NCBI RefSeq assembly: GCF_003391395.1
Contig: NZ_CP024190.1
Span: forward strand, 4,154,001-4,218,000
Direction: 5' to 3'
Length of the DNA: 64,000 bases
DNA from: Mycobacterium marinum
Lineage (GTDB): Bacteria; Actinomycetota; Actinomycetes; Mycobacteriales; Mycobacteriaceae
Shown here: positions 8,839-17,376 of the stretch, piece after piece
Layout: each line of letters opens with the position of its first letter
Position numbering within the stretch: position 1 is the stretch's first letter
Translations under genes and position numbers: made by a program
The notes under the pieces: model-generated
What the model saw: only the letters and a program-made list of their open reading frames with translations
Told to the model about the DNA's origin: nothing
The model's database searches: none

Positions 8839-9669
8839 CTACTGGTGGTATTGAGCCACCAGGGCGGCGTATTCGTCGAGCAGCCGCAGGGACTCGTCGC
8901 GCGGGCAGGTAGGCAGCAGCAGCGCCAGCTGGCCAAAGCCCAGGTCTTGGGCCGCGCGCCAATAGTCGGGCTTGTTCGGTGTTCCGAACATCGCCAGCGG
9001 GACGTCGTGACCAGCGGCGCTGCGTAGTTGGTCCACCCGCTGGGTGAGCTGGCGCACCGGAAGCGGGTTGGAGATCCAGCCAGCGTCATGGCGAACGACG
9101 CGTTTCACCGTGGCATCGGAGTTACCGCCGATGTAGATGGGCGGATGAGGCTGCCGCACCGGCTTGGGCCGGCTGTAGGACGGGGGAAAGTCCACGTACT
9201 TGCCGTGATATTCGGCGGGTTCGTCGGTCCAAAGCGCCTTGATGGCCTCGATGCGTTCGTCCAGCAACGCACCGCGCGTCTTTGGGTCGGTGCCGTGGTC
9301 GCGTAGTTCTTCGATGTTCCAGCCGGCGCCCACCCCGAAGACGAATCGGCCACCCGAAATCAAATCAATGCTCGCGGCTTCCTTGGCCGTGGTGATCGGG
9401 TCACGCTGGATGAGCAACGCAATCCCGGTGAACAGTTCGATCTTGGACGTCACTGCCGCGGCGGCGGCCAGCGTGACGAATGGGTCAAGAGTGCGGTAAT
9501 AAACCCCTGGCAGCTCGCCGCCGCCCGGATACGGTGTTTCGCGGCTGGCCGGGATGTGGGTGTGCTCCGCGATCACCAGCGACGAAAACCCGCGCTCTTC
9601 GATCGCACGCGCCAGTGACACCGGATCGATGCTGTCGTCGTTGACGAAGGTGGAGATCCCGAACTTCAT
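8839..9669 (-). CDS. LLM class (F420-dependent) flavin oxidoreductase
   Basis: 276 residues. I choose ATG 9669 (MKFGISTF, the normal first strand of the family) over the longer frame to 9726; a GGGGTAG Shine-Dalgarno-like run lies upstream. Luciferase-like TIM-barrel markers are present: FSSLVIAEHTHIP, LIQRDPITTAKEAASIDLISGGRFVFGVGAGWNIEE. This sub-family in actinomycetes is usually F420-dependent. The substrate is unknown. It is convergent with the aminotransferase across the terminator. Confidence 0.9.
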   Translation of the reverse strand: MKFGISTFVNDDSIDPVSLARAIEERGFSSLVIAEHTHIPASRETPYPGGGELPGVYYRTLDPFVTLAAAAAVTSKIELFTGIALLIQRDPITTAKEAASIDLISGGRFVFGVGAGWNIEELRDHGTDPKTRGALLDERIEAIKALWTDEPAEYHGKYVDFPPSYSRPKPVRQPHPPIYIGGNSDATVKRVVRHDAGWISNPLPVRQLTQRVDQLRSAAGHDVPLAMFGTPNKPDYWRAAQDLGFGQLALLLPTCPRDESLRLLDEYAALVAQYHQ

Positions 9670-9773
9670 CGCACTACCCCTATCTGTCTGCGTCGCGTCA
9701 CCGATCAGACATCGCGCGCCGATCAATTATTCCGTGGGCAGCGAAACGGCTGCGAAAGGGGCGGATTCACTGT

Positions 9774-10340
9774 CTACCCCGATGGTCGCGAGGTGTGCTG
9801 AGCGATCAGCTGTTGCAACATCGGCACGGTCCGGTCCAGTGGGTCGGTGGAGCGTGCGGCCAGGCAGAGAATCACGGCACCCTCGACCGCGGCCACGACG
9901 GTGGTGGCCAGCGATTCGGCCGTATCGACCCCAACGCCCTGGGCCCGGAAGCGTCCGGCAAGCACCGTCTGCCATGCGCCGAACACCTCACCGGCGGCGT
10001 CCGCGGCCGACGGCGACTCCGTGCGGCCGAGCGCGGCAGCGACGATCGGGCATCCGGCGGCGTAGTCGCTGGCGCGCAGTGTCTGTTTCCACGAGTCCGC
10101 GAACGCCACCAACGGCTGATCACCGCCGGCGGCGATGCTGGCCAGAGTGGAATCCATATGTCGGCCCGCCGTCCGGGTGGCCTCGGTCATCAGTTCTGAC
10201 TTGCCGCCGGGAAAGTTCACGTAGACCGACCGGCGCGCGGTGCCGCTGTGTTCGAGCAGTTCGGCCAGGCCCGTACCCGCCACCCCGTTACGGCGCAGCA
10301 GCTCGATGGCGCTCTCGATCAGACGCTCACGCACGGTCAC
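9774..10340 (-). CDS. TetR family transcriptional regulator
   Basis: 188 residues from GTG 10340. The N-terminal TetR helix-turn-helix is clear (RERLIESAIELLRRNG, then LLEHSGTARRSVYVNFPGGK); the rest is the variable ligand and dimer domain. It is divergent from the SDR gene at 10411, and a large perfect inverted repeat lies between the two starts. It almost certainly represses the SDR and the Ddn-type gene that follows, as well as itself, until a small ligand releases it. Confidence 0.92.
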   Translation of the reverse strand: MTVRERLIESAIELLRRNGVAGTGLAELLEHSGTARRSVYVNFPGGKSELMTEATRTAGRHMDSTLASIAAGGDQPLVAFADSWKQTLRASDYAAGCPIVAAALGRTESPSAADAAGEVFGAWQTVLAGRFRAQGVGVDTAESLATTVVAAVEGAVILCLAARSTDPLDRTVPMLQQLIAQHTSRPSG

Positions 10341-10348
10341 CGTTGCAG

Positions 10349-10391
10349 TATACCGATTGGTCTACTAATGTCAGGTAGACCAATCGGTATA
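10349..10391. promoter_or_regulatory. Probable TetR operator, 17-bp perfect arms
   Basis: TATACCGATTGGTCTAC (10349-10365) and its exact reverse complement (10375-10391) are separated by nine bases. The site lies in the 70-base gap between the divergent TetR and SDR starts, covering the expected promoters of both. Each arm contains the CCGATTGG-type half-site often seen in TetR operators. Binding by the neighbouring regulator is inferred. Confidence 0.82.
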
Positions 10392-10410
10392 ACCAGGGAG
10401 AGGACCCCCG

Positions 10411-11256
10411 ATGACATCCACACCGCCCGTCGCACTGATCACCGGAGTGTCCTCTGGCATCGGCGCGGCCATTGCAGTGCGACTGGCCAGCGCGGGATTC
10501 CGCGTGGTCGGCACCTCGCGCGCACCGCAGCGCTTGGCTCCGATTCCCGGTGTCGAGACCTTGGCACTGGACGTCACCGACGACACCGCGGTTCGCTCGG
10601 TGGTGTCGGAGGTCATCGACCGGACCGGACGCATCGACGTGCTGGTCAACAACGCCGGCCTGGGAATCGCCGGAGCCGCCGAAGAAAGCTCGATCGCCCA
10701 AGCCCGTTCCTTGTTCGATACCAACTTCTTCGGCCTCATCCGCCTCACCAATGAGGTGCTGCCGCACATGCGCCGACGCGGCAGCGGGCGCATCATCAAC
10801 ATCAGCTCGGTGCTCGGCTTCCTCCCCGCGCCGTATGCGGCCCTCTACGCCGCGTCAAAGCATGCCGTAGAGGGTTACACCGAATCGCTCGATCACGAAC
10901 TTCGCGAGTACGGCGTACGCGCGCTGCTGGTCGAACCCAGTTACACCCGAACAGATTTCGAGTCGAACATGTGGGAAGCCGACACACCGCAGGCGGCCTA
11001 CGCCGACAATCGCGCCGCCGTGCGCGCAGTGATGACAGACAAGATTCGCAACGCCGAGTTGCCCACCGTTGTCGCTGACGCCACGTACGCCGCGGCCACC
11101 GACAAACGGATCAAACTGCGCTACCCCGCCGGTCGCCACGCCCGACAACTCGCGTTGCTCAAGCGCATCGCACCGGCCGCCGTGCTCGACAACGGCATCC
11201 GCAAGCAAACCGGACTGAATTCGCCGCGACCGACACCGGTTCCAGCCGAGCGCTGA
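10411..11256 (+). CDS. Short-chain dehydrogenase/reductase (SDR)
   Basis: 281 residues from ATG 10411. Classical SDR motifs: the cofactor loop TGVSSGIG near the N-terminus, the acidic LDVTDD, NNAG at about residue 84, and the catalytic Ser with YAASK. The C-terminal extension of about 40 basic residues is longer than usual. It is probably in one transcription unit with the Ddn-type gene 31 bases downstream, under the TetR protein encoded on the other side of the operator. The substrate is unknown. Confidence 0.92.
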   Translation: MTSTPPVALITGVSSGIGAAIAVRLASAGFRVVGTSRAPQRLAPIPGVETLALDVTDDTAVRSVVSEVIDRTGRIDVLVNNAGLGIAGAAEESSIAQARSLFDTNFFGLIRLTNEVLPHMRRRGSGRIINISSVLGFLPAPYAALYAASKHAVEGYTESLDHELREYGVRALLVEPSYTRTDFESNMWEADTPQAAYADNRAAVRAVMTDKIRNAELPTVVADATYAAATDKRIKLRYPAGRHARQLALLKRIAPAAVLDNGIRKQTGLNSPRPTPVPAER

Positions 11257-11286
11257 CGGATCACTCAAAGACTCAAAGGGGTTGCC

Positions 11287-11715
11287 ATGAGAAACGTCAA
11301 AGACGACAAGACGCTCCGCAAGTTCCGCAGGGAGCGTGCGCTCGGACGCTACTTGCTCAACCCAGCTGTGAAGGGGATGGGCAAGCTGGGGTTGCGAACC
11401 GCACTGGCCACCGAGCTGGAGACGATCGGACGCAAGACCGGCCAGGCCCGCCGCGTTCCGGTGTCCGCGCAATTCGATGACAACGGCGCGTGGATCATCT
11501 GTCAGCACGGCACCCGCTCGGGCTGGGGACGCAACATCGTCGACAACCCGAATATCCGGGTTCGCCAGGGGACTCGGTGGCGTACGGGCACTGCGACATT
11601 GCGACCCGACGACGACGTCGTCGCGCGAGGGCGCAAGTTCGGCAGACTGGGAGCCAGCGTGGTCAAGGCGCTGGAAACCACACCGGTTTCGGTGCGGATC
11701 GACTTCACCGACTAG
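11287..11715 (+). CDS. Nitroreductase family deazaflavin (F420)-dependent oxidoreductase, Ddn-like
   Basis: 142 residues from ATG 11287 with an AAAGGGG Shine-Dalgarno. The split beta-barrel fold of the Ddn/DUF385 family shows in LETIGRKTGQARRVPV, the NGAWIICQHG strand and the WGRNIVDNPNIRV block. The Ddn group uses F420H2 and includes the activator of pretomanid in M. tuberculosis; the members differ widely in substrate. Its stop codon overlaps the end of the convergent arr gene by four bases. Confidence 0.88.
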   Translation: MRNVKDDKTLRKFRRERALGRYLLNPAVKGMGKLGLRTALATELETIGRKTGQARRVPVSAQFDDNGAWIICQHGTRSGWGRNIVDNPNIRVRQGTRWRTGTATLRPDDDVVARGRKFGRLGASVVKALETTPVSVRIDFTD

Positions 11716-12140
11716 TCGTAGATGACGGCACGTCCCTGCCGCTGCAGCTGGGCCAAACGGTCCCGCATGGCCTGCAACTGTGCGGGTGAATGCCCCGCCC
11801 AGTCGGTGAGTTCACCAATGATTCTCACCGGCTCTCGGGTGCGGTAGGAGCGAGTCGGGTTTCCGGGAAGCTTTTTGTCCGTCACGTTCGGGTCGTCCTC
11901 TAGCGCACCGACCGGTTCCGCGAAGTAAATCCGGCCTCGACCCTCGCCCGTCGCCAGCTCGGCTCCCCACACCGCCGCATCCAGCGTTTGGGTGACATAG
12001 ACGTGGTTCGACAGCCGCTCCGCGCCGTAGTTCGACCGGCGCCCCGGCACCAGCAGGTCCCCCACCGACAGCTCGGCTTTGGTGCCATGCAGGAGCGCAC
12101 CCGACTCGTGGACCTCGAAGGGTTTGGGTGCAGCGGGCAC
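11712..12140 (-). CDS. arr: Rifamycin ADP-ribosyltransferase Arr
   Basis: 142 residues from GTG 12140. It matches the M. smegmatis Arr protein, as I remember it, almost from end to end: PKPFEVHESGALLHGTKAEL, QTLDAAVWGAELATGEGRGR, EDDPNVTDKKLPGNPTRSYR and the C-terminal AVIYD. Arr moves ADP-ribose from NAD onto rifamycins and inactivates them. The block at residues 81-90 includes the conserved acidic residue region. It starts one base after the stop of the upstream oxidoreductase, so the two are surely one transcript. Whether it confers resistance depends on expression. Confidence 0.95.
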   Translation of the reverse strand: MPAAPKPFEVHESGALLHGTKAELSVGDLLVPGRRSNYGAERLSNHVYVTQTLDAAVWGAELATGEGRGRIYFAEPVGALEDDPNVTDKKLPGNPTRSYRTREPVRIIGELTDWAGHSPAQLQAMRDRLAQLQRQGRAVIYD

Positions 12141-12141
12141 C

Positions 12142-13299
12142 CTAATCCCCGTCAGCGGGAACGGCGTTGGGAGTCACGAGGAACTTCTCGCCGGTCGCTC
12201 GTTTGACGTATTCGTGGAACGCGTCGGGTTTGAGCATGCCGGCCAGCGAAACCTCGCGAGTGTAGTGGCTGGCGAACGTCGTGCTGAGCTCCGCGGCCAC
12301 CCGAGCCCGCAGCCGAACAAAAGTCTCGGCCCCCGCGCTCTGCAAGAACGTGGTGAGTAACCATCCGCCGACGCCCCAGGCCATCCCGAAGTCCCGCTTG
12401 AGCACCGTGGGACTGGTGTCGAGCGAGCCGTAGATGTACACCTGCTTGTGCACGCTCGATCCGTAGCGTGAGTACTCGGCCGCGGTCGCGTTGGCCGCCT
12501 GCTCCATGCCGCTGAGGATCTGGCCGGCCAGCGTCCCACCGCCGGTCGCGTCGAAGGCGAGCGTGGCCGATGTCGCCTTGAGCGCCTCGACGAGGTCCGT
12601 CGAGAACGACGGCGAAGTGGAGTTGCAGACGTACTCGGCGCCAAGCGATCTCAGCAGCTCCTCTTGCTCGGGCTTACGCACGATGTTGATCAGCGGTATC
12701 CCGTCTTTGAGGCAGAGCTTGACCAGCATCTGGCCGAGGTTCGACGCCGCTGCGGTGTGCACAAGGGCCGAATGCCCTTCGCGGCGCATGGTTTCGGTCA
12801 TTCCCAGTGCCGTCATTGGGTTGACGAACGACGATGCCCCATCTCTGGCCGTGGCCCCGTCCGGCAAAACCAGACATGCGGAAGCGTCGATCGCCCGGTA
12901 TTGCGAATACATCGCGCCGCCCGCAATGGCCACCTTCTTGCCGATGAGGGCTTGGGCCGCTTCGGACGAGCCCGCGGCCACCACGGTGCCGGCTCCCTCA
13001 TTGCCCACCGGCAGCGATTGGTCCAGTCGCGCCGAAAGGGCTCCCAAAGTGGCCTTTCCGATCGGGGCGGTGACGATGGGGCGCTGCGCCGTGCCGGTGA
13101 CCGTCGCGGTAGCCATGTCGGCGCTGGCGACCAGAAGGCCCAGATCCGACGGGTTGATCGGCGAGGCTTCCACTCGCACCAGTACCTCGTTGGCGCCGGG
13201 AACCGGAACCGCAACCTCGTGCAACGAGAGTTCGAGCGTGCCCTCAGATGTCACCACTGAACGCAGCTCAAGGGCGATCTCAGGAAAGTCTTGGGTCAT
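12142..13299 (-). CDS. Zinc-type alcohol dehydrogenase-like / quinone oxidoreductase family protein
   Basis: 385 residues from ATG 13299; the frame extends to 13380 but the MTQDFPEIALELRS start fits the family. It is a medium-chain reductase: the GroES-like N-terminal domain includes VEASPINPSDLG and VGNEGAGTVVAAG, followed by a Rossmann-type NADPH domain (ALVHTAAASNLGQMLVKLC). I see no catalytic zinc Cys set, so a zinc-free quinone- or enoyl-reductase-like role is more likely. The gene is one base upstream of arr. Confidence 0.85.
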   Translation of the reverse strand: MTQDFPEIALELRSVVTSEGTLELSLHEVAVPVPGANEVLVRVEASPINPSDLGLLVASADMATATVTGTAQRPIVTAPIGKATLGALSARLDQSLPVGNEGAGTVVAAGSSEAAQALIGKKVAIAGGAMYSQYRAIDASACLVLPDGATARDGASSFVNPMTALGMTETMRREGHSALVHTAAASNLGQMLVKLCLKDGIPLINIVRKPEQEELLRSLGAEYVCNSTSPSFSTDLVEALKATSATLAFDATGGGTLAGQILSGMEQAANATAAEYSRYGSSVHKQVYIYGSLDTSPTVLKRDFGMAWGVGGWLLTTFLQSAGAETFVRLRARVAAELSTTFASHYTREVSLAGMLKPDAFHEYVKRATGEKFLVTPNAVPADGD

Positions 13300-13402
13300 A
13301 GTGGTGCCTCGCTCCTGTGTCGGACGGATGCTCAGAGCATATGAACTCACCGCGGCGCCAATTATCTTCCCGGGCCACAAACCTCATGCTAGACAGGCTT
13401 GC

Positions 13403-14839
13403 ATGAGCACCCTTGCCGAGCAGACCCGTTGGATGGACGCAACCGATCAAGCGGCGCTGGTCGCGGCCGGCGAGGCATCCCCTAGCGAGCTGCTGGAGGC
13501 CGCGATCGAGCGCATCGAGCGCATCAACCCGGCATTGAACGCGGTGGTGATCCGCTGGTTCGACCACGCTCGCGAGACGGCCAGCGCCGATCTCCCCGAC
13601 GGCCCGTTTCGCGGTGTGCCATTCCTGATCAAAGACCTCTATGCGCTCTACGCCGGACAGCCCATCAGCAACGGCAACCTCGCGTTCAAGCAAGCGCATG
13701 TCATCGCGGACGCCGACACCACGCTGGTCGGCCGGTACCGCGCCGCGGGGCTGGTGATAGCCGGGCGCACGAACAGCCCCGAACTCGGCAGCCTGCCGAC
13801 CACCGAACCGGTCGCCTGGGGCCCAACCCGAAACCCATGGGACACCAGCCGCACACCCGGTGGATCCAGCGGCGGTTCGGCGGCGGCCGTCGCCTCGGGC
13901 ATGGTGCCGTTCGCCCACGCCAGCGACGGCGGCGGATCGATCCGCATTCCGGCGTCATGCTGCGGCCTGGTCGGGCTCAAACCCAGTCAGGGCCGCATCA
14001 CGCTCGGCCCGCTTCGAGAGGAGAGCGGCATGTCGGTCGAGCACTGCCTCAGCCGCACCGTTCGTGACACCGCCGCGTTGCTCGATGCGACGCGCGGACC
14101 GGGCGTCGGCGACACGGTGATCGCGCCACCGCCGATACGTCCCTACACCGAGGAACTCGGTGCGGACCCCGGTCGGCTGCGCATCGGCATCCTCGACCAC
14201 CACCCCCGCGGTGGGCCGGTCGACGCGGAAGTCACTCATGCGACCCAGGCGGTCGGCCGGCTGCTCGAGTCGCTAGGTCACCACGTGGACGTGGCATGGC
14301 CGGCGGCGTTGGAGGACGCCTCATTCGACTCGACGTTCGGCGCGCTGTGGAGCACCAATATGGGCCTGGCGCAGCGCCGCTTCGAGGAGCAACTCGGCCG
14401 TCCCTTGGGCGAGGATGAATTCGAGCTGGTGAACCGGGCCCAGGCCGACTTCGCCAAGCACTTCACTTCCGTCGACTACGCGCTGGCGCTGTCGGCGATC
14501 GCCGCGTTCCGCAGGGCGATCCAGTCCTGGTGGCACGACGGCTGGGATCTGCTGCTCACACCGACGGTTGCCTCGTTGCCGGTCAAGCTCGGCACCATCG
14601 TGAGCACCCCCGAGCACCCGATGGCGGCGATGCAGCGCGCGGGCGAATTCGTACCGTTCACTCCCCCGTTCAACACCAGCGGTCAGCCGGCCATCAGTCT
14701 CCCGCTGGAGTGGACGCCCGAGGGGTTGCCCATCGGAGTGCAGCTGGTCGCCGCCTACGGTCGCGAAGACGTGCTGCTGCGCATCGCCAGCCAGCTCGAG
14801 CAGGCAAAGCCCTGGGCCCATCGCACACCCGACATCTGA
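13403..14839 (+). CDS. Amidase (amidase signature family)
   Basis: 478 residues from ATG 13403; the frame is open far upstream but that part lies antisense to the oxidoreductase gene. The Ser-cisSer-Lys triad is complete: K77 in FLIKDLYA, S155 in PGGSSGGSAAAVASG and S179 in DGGGSIRIPASCCG. It hydrolyses amides; mycobacteria carry several paralogues (AmiA2, AmiB2, AmiC) and I cannot tell which is closest. It is divergent from the oxidoreductase-arr unit, with about 100 bases between the starts. Confidence 0.92.
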   Translation: MSTLAEQTRWMDATDQAALVAAGEASPSELLEAAIERIERINPALNAVVIRWFDHARETASADLPDGPFRGVPFLIKDLYALYAGQPISNGNLAFKQAHVIADADTTLVGRYRAAGLVIAGRTNSPELGSLPTTEPVAWGPTRNPWDTSRTPGGSSGGSAAAVASGMVPFAHASDGGGSIRIPASCCGLVGLKPSQGRITLGPLREESGMSVEHCLSRTVRDTAALLDATRGPGVGDTVIAPPPIRPYTEELGADPGRLRIGILDHHPRGGPVDAEVTHATQAVGRLLESLGHHVDVAWPAALEDASFDSTFGALWSTNMGLAQRRFEEQLGRPLGEDEFELVNRAQADFAKHFTSVDYALALSAIAAFRRAIQSWWHDGWDLLLTPTVASLPVKLGTIVSTPEHPMAAMQRAGEFVPFTPPFNTSGQPAISLPLEWTPEGLPIGVQLVAAYGREDVLLRIASQLEQAKPWAHRTPDI

Positions 14840-14881
14840 GCGCGCAGCCCGCACACGGAAAGTTTTGCGCGGTGTCGGAAA

Positions 14882-16447
14882 TCAGCAGGGACCGCTGGGG
14901 ATCCCGCGCGTCGGTGAGGTCTCCTGACTGGGCATCACCTGAGGGAACGGCACCCTATATGGGGGCACCGTCTTGGTAAAGACCGTCACGGTGTCAGGAA
15001 CGCATTGCACCTGTTGCGGAACGGCTTTCAACGCGGGGTGATCGAGATTCGGTGGTGATGCGTTGGGCGGGACGGCGAAGTTGAATGTCGAGGTCATGTC
15101 GCCGGTCACCCCCCGTCGCCAGGTGGTCAGGTTGGGTACCGGCACACCGAACCGTTGCTCGAGCAGCCGCAGCTGGGAGGTGTGGTCGAAGGTGTCATGC
15201 ACCATCAGCGGGCCACGGCTGTAGGGAGAAATCACGAAGCAGGGCACGCGATAGCCCAGACCGATCGGCCCGCGGATGCCACCGGACCCGGTGACCGCGT
15301 TGATGTCGGGCACGGTAATCCACTCTCCGGGAGTGCCCTGCGGCGCAGTGGTCGGTGTGACGTGGTCAAAGAAGCCGCCGTTTTCGTCGAAACTGACGAT
15401 CAGCGCCGTCTTTTCCCACACCGCGGGATTGGACAGCAAGATGCGCAGGATATTGACGATCGCGGTGCCGCCGACGGCCGGCGCCACCGGCACTCCGGGA
15501 TGCTCGGACACCTGGAACCCGGGCAGCACCCACGAAACCTGGGGCAGCCGGTTGGATGCGACGTCGGCGACGAAGTCCAAGGGATAGGTCGGGGCGATGC
15601 CGTAGCGGGCCATGTTCGAGCGGGGATCCCGGGCCTGAACGAAGTCGTTGAGCATGCCGTCGTAGCCGATGACGGTGTTGTTGAGCGCCCCCAGCAACTT
15701 GTTTTGGTACACCTTCCAACTGATTCCGGCATCGCTGAGGTTGTCGGGCATGGTGCGCCAACTGAAACGGCCCTGCGGCTGGATGTTGGGGTCCACCAGC
15801 AGCGGGCCGCCCTGTTCGCCGTTGGGATCGATCCAGGCGCTCATCCAGTACAGCCGGTTGGGCGAGGTTCCACCGATCAGGGAACAGTGGTAGCCATCGC
15901 AGATGGTGAAGGTATCGGCGAGCAGGTAGTGGATCGGTTGGTCTTGGCGGGTGTAGTAACCCATTGTCACCGGGACGTTGCCTTGCAGCGTCTGGGCCTG
16001 GGCCTGCGCGCCCAGCCAATTGTCGTTGGCACCGTTGTTGAACGCCCGGTGCATGTCGATCCATTGGTGGCCGGGGTCGTTGACACATGCGCCGTTGAGC
16101 AGCGGGCCCCTGGTGGTATCGAACCGGTAGGGAATTGTCACGCCGGCGGGGTCAATTGATTGGGTCTGAGGATTCCAGCCCTTTTGCTGGAATGCTGATG
16201 AGGGCGTGTCGAATCCGTTGATGCCCGACAGCGAGCCGAAGTAGTGGTCGAAAGACCGATTCTCCTGGAGCATGAACACAAAGTGCTCGATGTCGGTCAA
16301 ATGCCCAGAGCAAGGACCGGCGCCGTAGGCCTTTTCGATCACTGGACCCGCCAAGGACATCATTGCGCCGGCGCTGCTAGCGGCGGCGAGTTTGGCCATG
16401 AACTCTCGCCGCGACATGCCATCGACAGGGTGTTTGCTCACCAACAT
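14882..16447 (-). CDS. Phospholipase C, Tat-exported (mycobacterial Plc family)
   Basis: 521 residues from ATG 16447, with AGGAAAGG directly upstream. The N-terminus has a Tat signal, SRREFM, followed by a hydrophobic stretch and AYGAGPC. The mature part matches M. tuberculosis PlcA-D closely as I remember them: CSGHLTDIEHFVFMLQENRS, DTFTICDGYHCSLIGGTSPN, ISWKVYQNK, VSFDENGGFFDHVTP and the C-terminal PQVMPSQETSPTRGIPSG. These enzymes cleave phosphatidylcholine and sphingomyelin outside the cell and contribute to virulence in tubercle bacilli. Here it is a single copy, not a plcABC array. Confidence 0.95.
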   Translation of the reverse strand: MLVSKHPVDGMSRREFMAKLAAASSAGAMMSLAGPVIEKAYGAGPCSGHLTDIEHFVFMLQENRSFDHYFGSLSGINGFDTPSSAFQQKGWNPQTQSIDPAGVTIPYRFDTTRGPLLNGACVNDPGHQWIDMHRAFNNGANDNWLGAQAQAQTLQGNVPVTMGYYTRQDQPIHYLLADTFTICDGYHCSLIGGTSPNRLYWMSAWIDPNGEQGGPLLVDPNIQPQGRFSWRTMPDNLSDAGISWKVYQNKLLGALNNTVIGYDGMLNDFVQARDPRSNMARYGIAPTYPLDFVADVASNRLPQVSWVLPGFQVSEHPGVPVAPAVGGTAIVNILRILLSNPAVWEKTALIVSFDENGGFFDHVTPTTAPQGTPGEWITVPDINAVTGSGGIRGPIGLGYRVPCFVISPYSRGPLMVHDTFDHTSQLRLLEQRFGVPVPNLTTWRRGVTGDMTSTFNFAVPPNASPPNLDHPALKAVPQQVQCVPDTVTVFTKTVPPYRVPFPQVMPSQETSPTRGIPSGPC

Positions 16448-17121
16448 ACCTTTCCTGCTGGACGCTGCGGTTCACGGTATATTTGCGGTGGTGATTGGCC
16501 ACAAAGGTCATCCGGTGTGTCGTGTCCGGATTTTGACGTCGTTCGCCAAACGCGGTACATCGTTTCCCCATTCGGGGCACCTTTTTGGAGTCGCCGGCAA
16601 ATATTGACGCCGGCTACCTGCGCCGCCCCGCGCGTGTGACCGGCAGCGCGCCCGCGGCTTGCCGCTGTGGGCGTGGAGGCGTCGTGACGGTGATTTGTCG
16701 CGGTGCCGAACCGCAACTTTGGCGCGTGCGGATTCGGCTTGCGCTCACCGCGCCTCGGGTGTCACCGACTCAGCACGGGCATTCGTCGCGGTGCCCTCGA
16801 GCGCCCACCCCTTCGCAGCCGGACTGTCTTGGGACAGTGCAACTTCGGCACTAGCATCAAGGCACGCCCGGCCTTGGGCGTCCTTGACGGGGGCGGACCC
16901 GACCCGCGGCGAAATCGGCCGCATTCTCTGTGGTGACGCGCGCGCCGAATACCACGTCAGCGCGAACATGGCGGCGCCGCGGGCGAGGGGTCGGCCGAGC
17001 GCCCGCGTTATCGCACATCTGTCGCCGTCGGATGTCGCCCCATGGCGTCCACAGCAGGAGCGGGACTTTCCCTGGCAAAAAACTGGGACTTCCAGATGAC
17101 CATTGACATGCGCCCCGGCCG
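16448..17121. other. Long non-coding stretch upstream of phospholipase C and the DUF732 gene
   Basis: About 670 bases between two divergently oriented genes. Open frames exist on both strands but have no recognisable content and are high-GC artefacts. It must hold the plc promoter and upstream regulatory DNA of the DUF732 gene. I see no remnant of a known gene. Confidence 0.45.
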
Positions 17122-17150
17122 AATGTTACAGCAATGTTACAACAATGTTA
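17122..17150 (+). promoter_or_regulatory. Three AATGTTA direct repeats at 11-base spacing
   Basis: AATGTTA occurs at 17122, 17133 and 17144, one DNA turn apart, ahead of a strong GGAGGAG Shine-Dalgarno at 17153. Helically phased direct repeats are typical of response-regulator or activator binding sites. No regulator is encoded nearby. Confidence 0.55.
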
Positions 17151-17163
17151 GCCGGAGGAGTCT

Positions 17164-17376
17164 ATGCGAACGGCCACTCACGCGAGATCGATTACCACGC
17201 AAACCCGAGAGTCAACGGCCCAACAGAACGGAAACCACCGCCATGATCACCGGCACCGCTACCCGCGCGGGCGCCGTGGCAACAGCCACCGTGATACTTT
17301 TCGGCGCCGCGATCCTGCGCGGCAACTCAGCAGCGGCCGACCCGAACCAGGACGACCAGTTTCTCGCAGCACTTGA
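17164..17376 (+). CDS. Possible leader ORF overlapping the DUF732 start
   Basis: ATG 17164 has a near-ideal Shine-Dalgarno (GGAGGAG, five bases upstream) but lies in a different frame from the DUF732 protein, which starts 79 bases later with a much weaker site. The 70-residue product is Arg/His-rich and looks like no protein I know. Either this is a short upstream ORF that couples or modulates translation of the secreted protein, or the DUF732 gene has suffered a frameshift near its true start. Confidence 0.3.
   Translation: MRTATHARSITTQTRESTAQQNGNHRHDHRHRYPRGRRGNSHRDTFRRRDPARQLSSGRPEPGRPVSRST

Noticed and set aside
12491..13402. N-terminal extension of the amidase frame
   Set aside because: The frame is open for 300 more codons but lies antisense to the oxidoreductase gene; MSTLAEQTRW at 13403 is the natural amidase start.
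16659..17099. 146-codon plus-strand frame
   Set aside because: Arg/Ala/Pro-rich, no motif, no ribosome site; treated as intergenic.
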